From an uncultured Bacilli bacterium (GTDB lineage Bacteria > Bacillota_I > Bacilli_A > RFN20 > DUOF01), in assembly GCA_934183255.1 (NCBI GenBank), contig CAKPSD010000001.1, positions 806,001 through 870,000 on the forward strand: 64,000 nt of DNA, read 5' to 3'. The position numbers and the translations under genes are program-made. Under the pieces are notes generated by a model. It saw nothing but the letters and a program-made list of their open reading frames with translations. It had not been told where the DNA came from and ran no database searches. Below are positions 59,180 to 64,000 of the stretch, in pieces. Numbering within the stretch: position 1 is the first letter of the stretch; each line of letters begins with the position of its first letter.

Positions 59180-59208
59180 TTTAGTATTTATTTAGTGTGT
59201 GCTATACT
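59180..59208 (+). promoter_or_regulatory. probable extended -10 promoter of the HTH-Fic pair
   Basis: TGCTATACT (59200-59208) is an extended -10 element; the -35 TTTAGT (59180-59185, 17-base spacing) is weak. It lies 18 bases before the HTH start. Confidence 0.5.
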
Positions 59209-59225
59209 AAAGTTAGGTGATAATT

Positions 59226-59522
59226 ATGGAAATTAAAAGAGAATTATTAAACCAATGTATAAATAATAGAAAGTATTTAGGCTTATCTTGTAAAAATGTA
59301 GCCTCTTATTTAGTTAATGTAAGTGAAGAAGATTATATTAATTTTGAAAAGGGAAAGTTTATTATGGATGAGGAAAATTTAGAGAGACTTTCTAGAATTT
59401 TGTGTATAAAATTAGATGAATTTAATATTGAAGATTATATAGATACTGAAGGATTAAGTGAAGAAGAAATAAAGGATTTAACAGGGATTATTAAGTCATT
59501 AGTAGGTGATGATAATGCTTAA
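59226..59522 (+). CDS. XRE-like helix-turn-helix protein
   Basis: The 98-residue protein has a helix-turn-helix of the Cro/cI type (LSCKNVASYLVNVSEEDYINFEKGK, with helix 4 DEENLERLSRIL) and a C-terminal acidic helix. It probably binds DNA and may act as antitoxin or repressor for its partner. I chose the ATG at 59226 after AGGTGA. It overlaps the next gene by 8 bases. Weak HTH scores are expected for such small proteins. Confidence 0.75.
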   Translation: MEIKRELLNQCINNRKYLGLSCKNVASYLVNVSEEDYINFEKGKFIMDEENLERLSRILCIKLDEFNIEDYIDTEGLSEEEIKDLTGIIKSLVGDDNA

Positions 59523-61149
59523 TTTAAGTAATGAAAATATTCAAAAAATAAGAGAATGTTATAGTGATTATGATGTAGAAGATAGTGCTAATAATATTGT
59601 AAAAACTTTTTTTGATGATGATTTTTCTATATTTACTTTATTTAAACTCTTAGATACTTTAGTTATATTACATGATGATAAGGGAGAAAATATTACTAGA
59701 TATATAACAACAAAAATAAATGAAAAAAGTAATTATCTTATTTTGAGTGCTGATAGAAGTGTAGAAGAAATGAGATTCGATGCGGCTTGTATGCTTAGAA
59801 GATTTTTAAAAGCAATAGATGGTAATAAAAAAACTGCTAGTATTAATGCTTGTTATAGTAATAATTTTAGTAGAGAAGATAAGCATTTTGCGTGTGCTCT
59901 TTTAATGCCTAGAGATGAATTAGTTAGTTTTATTACTCAAAAAGGCGAAAATGGTAAGTATCTTTATTTAACTGATGAAGGAATATTACCTTTAAAGAAT
60001 ATTAATATAATTGCGGATCATTTTGGTGTTCCTTATAGTAAATGTTTTTCTAGAATTTATTATGTGTTTGAAGATTTGAGAGATTTGAAAGTTGGAAATT
60101 TTTATATTAAAGATTGTAAAGATAAGAAAGAATATAGAAGAATTAAAAAAGAATATATGGAAACTAGTATGGAGCGTGATTTAAAAGAATTGGTTCCGGA
60201 TTATGAAGAACATCAAAAGAAGAGAAAAGAACATTTAATTGATTCTCTTCATTATAGAAGTTATAGTAAATTAAGTGATATTGCTAAAAGAAGAATATTA
60301 GTTAATTTAGCAAAGTTTGATTCTGTTAATGAGAGAGTTGTTAAAAGTGAGGATGAAGCTAGAGATATTATCTTTAATTATATTGCTAGTGGTGGTAGTG
60401 TATATGATGGTAAATTAATTACTAAAGATGGAGAGTTTGAATTAAGTGATGAACAGATAGTGGTTATTACTGAATATGAGTTGTATACTAAAGCAATGGA
60501 AAGAGGGCTAATTAGAGGAATAGCTAAGAATAATCCAAGATTAAAATATATTGAAAATCTTGAATATAAGGAAGCACTAGAGTGCTTAAACGAAAGAGAT
60601 ATTGCGGATTATATTTGTGGATTACATGGTAGATTATTTGCAGGATTATCTAATAAATATGGAGAATCTAGAGGAGGTTTTTATAGAAATTCAGAAGTTA
60701 GTTTAGCTGGAACAAATGTAAAAACTGCTGAGCCTAGAATGATTAAACAATTGATGGAAAATGTTTGTTATAGAATTCTTAAGATAGTAAAAGAAAATGC
60801 TGAAGGAAAATATAGTAATAGTGAGTATATAGATAACATTAATGAGTGTATTTATGAAATTATAAGAATGCAACCTTTTGCGGATGGTAATAAGAGAACT
60901 GCTAGATTACTACAAAATATTTTATATCAAGAAAAAGGAATACCTTTTGTTTTGTTGCAACCAAAAGAATGGAATAATTATGTAGATGCATGGAGTTATA
61001 AGGATACTAGTAAATATAATGATTTAATGCATAAATTGATTATTGAGTCTTATAGTTATTTTTATGGAGATCAAAGTGTAGTAGAAGTTACTAGTAATAA
61101 GGAAAAAACAGAAAAAATAATATATGGAAACAGAAAAAATAAATGTTAA
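59515..61149 (+). CDS. fusion of a degenerate ImmA/IrrE peptidase domain and a Fic domain
   Basis: A 544-residue protein. Residues 75-135 have the ImmA/IrrE frame MRFxxAxxLxxF and FACALLMPRDEL, but the zinc motif HELGH is CMLRR (92-96). Residues 365-510 are a Fic domain: GGFYR (387-391) and the motif QPFADGNKRTAR (453-464), where the catalytic His is Gln453. Fic enzymes usually transfer AMP or phosphate to proteins and need that His. I chose the ATG at 59515 because GGTGAT lies upstream; ATG 59509 and GTG 59506 are in frame. It forms a pair with the HTH gene and may be a regulator, a toxin remnant or a new activity. Confidence 0.8.
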   Translation: MLNLSNENIQKIRECYSDYDVEDSANNIVKTFFDDDFSIFTLFKLLDTLVILHDDKGENITRYITTKINEKSNYLILSADRSVEEMRFDAACMLRRFLKAIDGNKKTASINACYSNNFSREDKHFACALLMPRDELVSFITQKGENGKYLYLTDEGILPLKNINIIADHFGVPYSKCFSRIYYVFEDLRDLKVGNFYIKDCKDKKEYRRIKKEYMETSMERDLKELVPDYEEHQKKRKEHLIDSLHYRSYSKLSDIAKRRILVNLAKFDSVNERVVKSEDEARDIIFNYIASGGSVYDGKLITKDGEFELSDEQIVVITEYELYTKAMERGLIRGIAKNNPRLKYIENLEYKEALECLNERDIADYICGLHGRLFAGLSNKYGESRGGFYRNSEVSLAGTNVKTAEPRMIKQLMENVCYRILKIVKENAEGKYSNSEYIDNINECIYEIIRMQPFADGNKRTARLLQNILYQEKGIPFVLLQPKEWNNYVDAWSYKDTSKYNDLMHKLIIESYSYFYGDQSVVEVTSNKEKTEKIIYGNRKNKC

Positions 61150-61151
61150 TT

Positions 61152-61174
61152 AAAAGAAGAGCACTCTTCTTTTT
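61152..61174 (+). terminator. terminator after the Fic gene
   Basis: AAAAGAAGAG, loop CA and CTCTTCTTTTT form a hairpin with a T-run. The loop is short, so the first pairs probably open. Confidence 0.7.
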
Positions 61175-61190
61175 CTCTAAAAAAATTAGA

Positions 61191-61219
61191 TTGAAGATAA
61201 TAAATATAGTGAGTATAAT
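61191..61219 (+). promoter_or_regulatory. promoter of the small unknown gene pair
   Basis: TTGAAG (61191-61196) and TATAAT (61214-61219) are separated by 17 bases. Confidence 0.65.
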
Positions 61220-61239
61220 AGGTGTGTGGAGTTGATAAT

Positions 61240-61590
61240 ATGAATAAAGTTTATATAACATTAGTAAAGATTAGTGTTCCTCATGGAGGAGATTTCTATG
61301 TAGCACTCAAATCAGATAAAATTGCAAGTGTTAGCGATTTAGAAAACTTAGGAATAAATGAGTCTAGTAGTAAGGAAGAAGTTTTAGATAAAGTTCACAA
61401 AATTGATAGTGAAGCTAAAATAGTTGGGGGAGTTATTCTTGCTAAAAATGAAAATATGGAAATTGGTGGAGTATATAAGCCAAATGAAAATAATGAGGTT
61501 TTAGTAGATGAATTTATGAGTGTGCTTGATAGTAAATTAGAAGAAGTTAAGAAATCTATAAAAGATGAATTTAAAAAGAAAGGAAGATAA
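61240..61590 (+). CDS. small protein of unknown function
   Basis: The 116-residue soluble protein (MNKVYITLVKISVPHGGDFYVAL at the start, then VHKIDSEAKIVGGVILAKN) has no recognised family. It ends in a lysine-rich helix. GGTGTGTGGAG precedes the ATG. It has its own promoter and is followed by another small gene 3 bases later, so the two form one operon. Confidence 0.6.
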   Translation: MNKVYITLVKISVPHGGDFYVALKSDKIASVSDLENLGINESSSKEEVLDKVHKIDSEAKIVGGVILAKNENMEIGGVYKPNENNEVLVDEFMSVLDSKLEEVKKSIKDEFKKKGR

Positions 61591-61593
61591 TTT

Positions 61594-61833
61594 ATGAAAG
61601 TATATGGACTAGATAAGAACAAAAATAAATTAGAGTATGATGTTATTATGACTTTTAAGGGCTCACAAGATTTTGTTTTGTATACTGATGATAGTGTTGA
61701 TAAAAATAATAATTTAATTATTTATAGTGCAGTATATGATCCTAAAACTGGATTAATTGTTAGAGAGCCTAATAGCAAAAAAGAATTAAAGGAAATAGAA
61801 GAGGCTTTTAATTCATCTATAGTTAATAAATAA
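61594..61833 (+). CDS. DUF1292-like small protein
   Basis: The 79-residue protein (KNKLEYDVIMTFKGSQDFVLYTD, then AVYDPKTGLIVREPNS) resembles small DUF1292 proteins such as YrzB of Bacillus, whose function is unknown. It starts 3 bases after the previous gene and has GGAAG upstream. The match is by general pattern, not by a clear motif. Confidence 0.55.
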   Translation: MKVYGLDKNKNKLEYDVIMTFKGSQDFVLYTDDSVDKNNNLIIYSAVYDPKTGLIVREPNSKKELKEIEEAFNSSIVNK

Positions 61834-61899
61834 AAATACTAGAAAACAAAATATTGAATAAAATAAATAAAAAATATATAATGTTACTAACGTTGAAAA

Positions 61900-62117
61900 A
61901 GACAAGTAGTAAAAAGATAATTTTTTAGAGAGTCTGTGGGTGGTGAAAACAGATAAAAGGACTTTTTATGAATCTACTTTGGAGTTAAGGTTTATACCCG
62001 GCTAATTACCGTTACCAAATGAGTGAACTAATTTTTAGTTAATTAGGGTGGCAACGCGGTTTCTACTAGTAAGATAGAGGTCGTCCCTTGTGTAAGTACA
62101 GGGATAGACCTTTTTAT
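61900..62117 (+). promoter_or_regulatory. serine T-box riboswitch in front of serS
   Basis: This leader has the T-box motif AGGGTGGCAACGCGG (62045-62059), which binds the CCA end of uncharged tRNA. The Stem I element AGAGAGTCTGTGG lies at 61927-61939, and a specifier reading GAATCTAC puts the serine codon UCU at 61973-61975. A terminator hairpin pairs AGGTC (62078-62082) and TCCCT with AGGGA and GACCT (62107-62111), followed by T. It raises serS expression when serine-tRNA is uncharged. It also fills most of the 308-base gap before serS; 61834-61900 holds nothing recognisable. Confidence 0.93.
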
Positions 62118-62141
62118 ATTATAGAAAGAGAGGAAAAAAGA

Positions 62142-63419
62142 ATGATTGACATTAAATTAATTAGAGAAAATCCTGAATTAGTTAAGGAAAACATTAAAAA
62201 GAAATTTCAAGATAAAAAACTTGTTTTAGTAGATGAAGTTGTAAGTCTTGATAAGGAGTTAAGAGCTACTAAGTTAGAAGCTGATACTTTAAGAGGTAAG
62301 AGAAATAGTGTTAGTAAGTCTATTGGTATGCTTATGGGGCAAAAAAAACTTGAAGAAGCAAATAAGGCAAAACAAGAAGTAGTAGAAATTAATGAGCGTT
62401 TAGTTTTCTTAGAAAAAGAAGAAGAAAGATTAAATGAAGAAGTTAAATCAAGAATGATGCTTATTCCTAACATTATTGCAGATGATGTTCCTATTGGTAA
62501 AGATGATAGTGAAAATGTAGAATTAAAGAGATTTGGAGAAGCTAAAGTTCCTAGCTTTGAAATACCTTATCACGCTGATGTATTAGAGAGAATTAATGGC
62601 CTTGATAAGGAAAGTGCTGGTAGAGTAAGTGGTAATGGCTTCTATTATTTACTTGGTAATGCTGCTAGATTAAGTAGTGCAATGATTAGTTATGGTAGAG
62701 ATTATATGATAAATAAAGGCTTTATTTATTGTATACCTCCAATTATGATTCATGGCGATGTTGTTAATGGAGTTATGAGCTTTGCAGAAATGGAAAACAT
62801 GATGTATAAAATTGAAGGCGAGGATTTATACTTAATTGGTACTAGTGAGCACTCAATGATTGGTAGATTTAAAGATCAATTAGTTAAAGAAAGCGAGCTT
62901 CCAATTACTTTAACAGGTTATAGTCCATGCTTTAGAAAAGAAGTTGGAGCACATGGTATTGAAGAGAGAGGTATTTATCGAGTTCATCAATTTGAAAAAC
63001 AAGAAATGGTAGTTATTTGTAAGCCAGAAGATAGCATGGATTGGTATGAAAAAATGTGGAGATATACAGTAGAAATCTTTACTAATTTAAATATTCCTGT
63101 TAGACAACTTGAATGCTGTAGTGGAGATTTAGCAGATCTTAAGGTAAAGAGCTGTGATATTGAAGCATGGAGCCCACGTCAACAAAAGTATTTTGAAGTA
63201 GGATCTTGTTCTACTTTAGGTGATGCTCAAGCTAGAAGACTTGGTATTAGAGTAAAAGGAGAAAACGGTAATTATTATGCGCATACATTAAACAATACTG
63301 TTTTAGCTAATACTCGTGCTTTAATCGCATTGATTGAAAATAATATTCAAGAAGATGGAAGCATTAAAGTACCTGAAGCTTTACAACCTTATATGGGTGG
63401 TTTAAAGGTAATTAAATAA
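62142..63419 (+). CDS. serS: seryl-tRNA synthetase
   Basis: The 425-residue class II synthetase charges tRNA with serine. It has an N-terminal coiled-coil arm (residues 1-105), motif 2 PCFRKEVGAHG with the later RVHQFEKQEMV, and motif 3 near residue 390. That last motif reads LNNTVLANTRALIAL instead of the common bacterial LNGSGLAVGRTLVAI. I chose the ATG at 62142 after GAGAGGAAA; an earlier in-frame start would lie inside the T-box terminator. It is controlled by the T-box. Confidence 0.95.
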   Translation: MIDIKLIRENPELVKENIKKKFQDKKLVLVDEVVSLDKELRATKLEADTLRGKRNSVSKSIGMLMGQKKLEEANKAKQEVVEINERLVFLEKEEERLNEEVKSRMMLIPNIIADDVPIGKDDSENVELKRFGEAKVPSFEIPYHADVLERINGLDKESAGRVSGNGFYYLLGNAARLSSAMISYGRDYMINKGFIYCIPPIMIHGDVVNGVMSFAEMENMMYKIEGEDLYLIGTSEHSMIGRFKDQLVKESELPITLTGYSPCFRKEVGAHGIEERGIYRVHQFEKQEMVVICKPEDSMDWYEKMWRYTVEIFTNLNIPVRQLECCSGDLADLKVKSCDIEAWSPRQQKYFEVGSCSTLGDAQARRLGIRVKGENGNYYAHTLNNTVLANTRALIALIENNIQEDGSIKVPEALQPYMGGLKVIK

Positions 63420-63428
63420 AGTAAATAG

Positions 63429-63457
63429 TTGTAAAAATAACTATAAATGAATATAAT
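63429..63457 (+). promoter_or_regulatory. promoter of the SRP RNA gene
   Basis: TTGTAA (63429-63434) and TATAAT (63452-63457) are 17 bases apart. The start would be at about 63462-63464, the 5' end of the RNA. Confidence 0.75.
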
Positions 63458-63461
63458 ATAG

Positions 63462-63547
63462 GAGTCAGGGCAATAGTAGTGCATGAACCAGGTCAGGACC
63501 GGAAGGTAGCAGCCTTAAGTGAGTTCGCTATGTGCGCTGACTTTTTT
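63462..63547 (+). ncRNA. ffs: signal recognition particle RNA, small bacterial type
   Basis: The RNA has the Ffh-binding domain GGTCAGGACCGGAAGGTAGCAGCC (in two overlapping parts, 63491-63514), with the symmetric and asymmetric loops and the GGAA tetraloop. Its ends pair as GTCAG (63464-63468) with CTGAC (63537-63541), followed by a T-run terminator. The length of about 85 bases means that the Alu domain found in Bacillus is absent. It directs membrane proteins to the SecYEG-YidC system. Confidence 0.95.
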
Positions 63548-63567
63548 AATAAGTGAGTGATTTAACA

Positions 63568-64000
63568 ATGAATAAATTTATGAATGAAGCATATAAAGAA
63601 GCAATGAAGGCTTATAAAGAGGATGAAGTGCCAGTAGGATGTGTAATTGTAAAAGATAATAAGATAATTGCAAGAGCACATAACTTAAAAGAAAAGAAAA
63701 AGAATCCTATGAGTCATGCTGAAATAGAATGTATTAATAAAGCATGTAAAAAGCTTAATGATTGGTATTTAAAAGATTGTGAATTATATGTTACTTTAGA
63801 GCCTTGTGTTATGTGTGTTAGTGTTATGATTAATGCTAGAATAAAAAGTGTTTTTTATGGAGCAAAAGATAATAAATCAGGTGCTCTTGGTGGGCTTTTT
63901 AATTTACTTAATCAAAAAGGATTTAATCATTATTTTGAAATAAATTATTTAGAAGATAATAAATGTAGCCAAATACTTAAAGATTATTTTAAAGAAAAAA
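63568..64000 (+). CDS. tadA: tRNA adenosine(34) deaminase, 3' end cut by the window edge
   Basis: The visible 144 codons encode the TadA deaminase that turns A34 of tRNA-Arg into inosine. SHAEIE holds the zinc His and catalytic Glu; LEPCVMC holds the two zinc cysteines. VPVGCVIVKDNK and ARIKSVFYGAKD are also typical. The protein usually has 150-165 residues, so only a few are missing. It follows the SRP RNA, as in B. subtilis. Confidence 0.95.
   Translation, partial: MNKFMNEAYKEAMKAYKEDEVPVGCVIVKDNKIIARAHNLKEKKKNPMSHAEIECINKACKKLNDWYLKDCELYVTLEPCVMCVSVMINARIKSVFYGAKDNKSGALGGLFNLLNQKGFNHYFEINYLEDNKCSQILKDYFKEK

Noticed and set aside
59515..61149. Functional Fic AMPylase or active ImmA peptidase
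   Set aside because: The catalytic His of the Fic motif is Gln and the zinc motif of the peptidase is absent, so the standard activities cannot be assumed.

Overview
The window is AT-rich DNA from a low-GC Bacillota (Firmicutes) chromosome and spans the replication origin. Three things support this. The block rpmH-rnpA-yidC-jag-mnmE lies left of dnaA-dnaN. The block yaaA-type S4 gene, recF, gyrB, gyrA, serS, SRP RNA and tadA lies to the right. Many gene neighbourhoods also match Bacillus subtilis (tatD-rnmV-ksgA-yabG, yabP-yabQ-divIC, tmk-holB-ricT-rsmI, walJ-htrA-rlmH). TGA is used as a stop (for example yabP and htrA), so this is not a mycoplasma with a reassigned code. Sporulation-type genes (spoVT-like, yabP, yabQ, yabG) sit in a genome that looks otherwise compact. 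I infer an uncultured gut-type Bacilli lineage, but the species cannot be named from sequence alone.

Layout. 1-4.1 kb (minus): accessory genes: a partial AAA/DUF4143-type ATPase, a frameshifted YunG-like gene, a methyltransferase, an S66 peptidase, a DUF308 membrane protein and a HAD hydrolase. 4.2-6.7 kb: an anchored surface protein with a YDG-type domain, convergent with an alpha/beta hydrolase whose nucleophile position is Asp. 6.8-11.6 kb (plus): spoVT-like, yabP, yabQ, divIC, then tmk, holB, ricT, rsmI. 11.6-15.5 kb (minus): mfd and pth. 15.6-28.2 kb (minus): one 4203-residue surface protein. 28.4-29.5 kb (plus): a ParB-like protein of unknown role. 29.6-41.0 kb (minus): folD, dusB, a clpC-like gene lacking the M-domain, yabG, an MBL hydrolase, ksgA, rnmV, tatD, mnmE, a small coiled-coil protein, jag, yidC, rnpA, rpmH. 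41.0-41.4 kb: oriC. 41.4-53.2 kb (plus): dnaA, dnaN, a lipoprotein, rpsF-ssb-rpsR with a structured leader, gdpP, rplI, dnaB, walJ, a catalytically dead HtrA-like protein, an intact HtrA lipoprotein, rlmH. 53.3-59.1 kb: S4 protein, recF, gyrB, gyrA. 59.2-61.1 kb: an HTH protein and a pseudo-ImmA/IrrE-Fic fusion. 61.2-64 kb: two small unknown genes, a serine T-box, serS, SRP RNA and partial tadA.

How it works together. The core is replication initiation and elongation (DnaA, DnaN, HolB, DnaB, SSB, RecF, gyrase), ribosome assembly and modification (L34, L9, S6, S18, KsgA, RsmI, RlmH, RNase M5, MnmE, DusB, TadA) and envelope biogenesis (YidC, Jag, DivIC, SRP RNA, HtrA). The most unusual material is the giant Ig-repeat surface protein, the HTH plus ImmA-Fic pair in which both catalytic motifs are altered, the dead/live HtrA pair, and the sporulation genes near the origin. 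Base composition, promoters and terminators were judged by eye; no database search was run.
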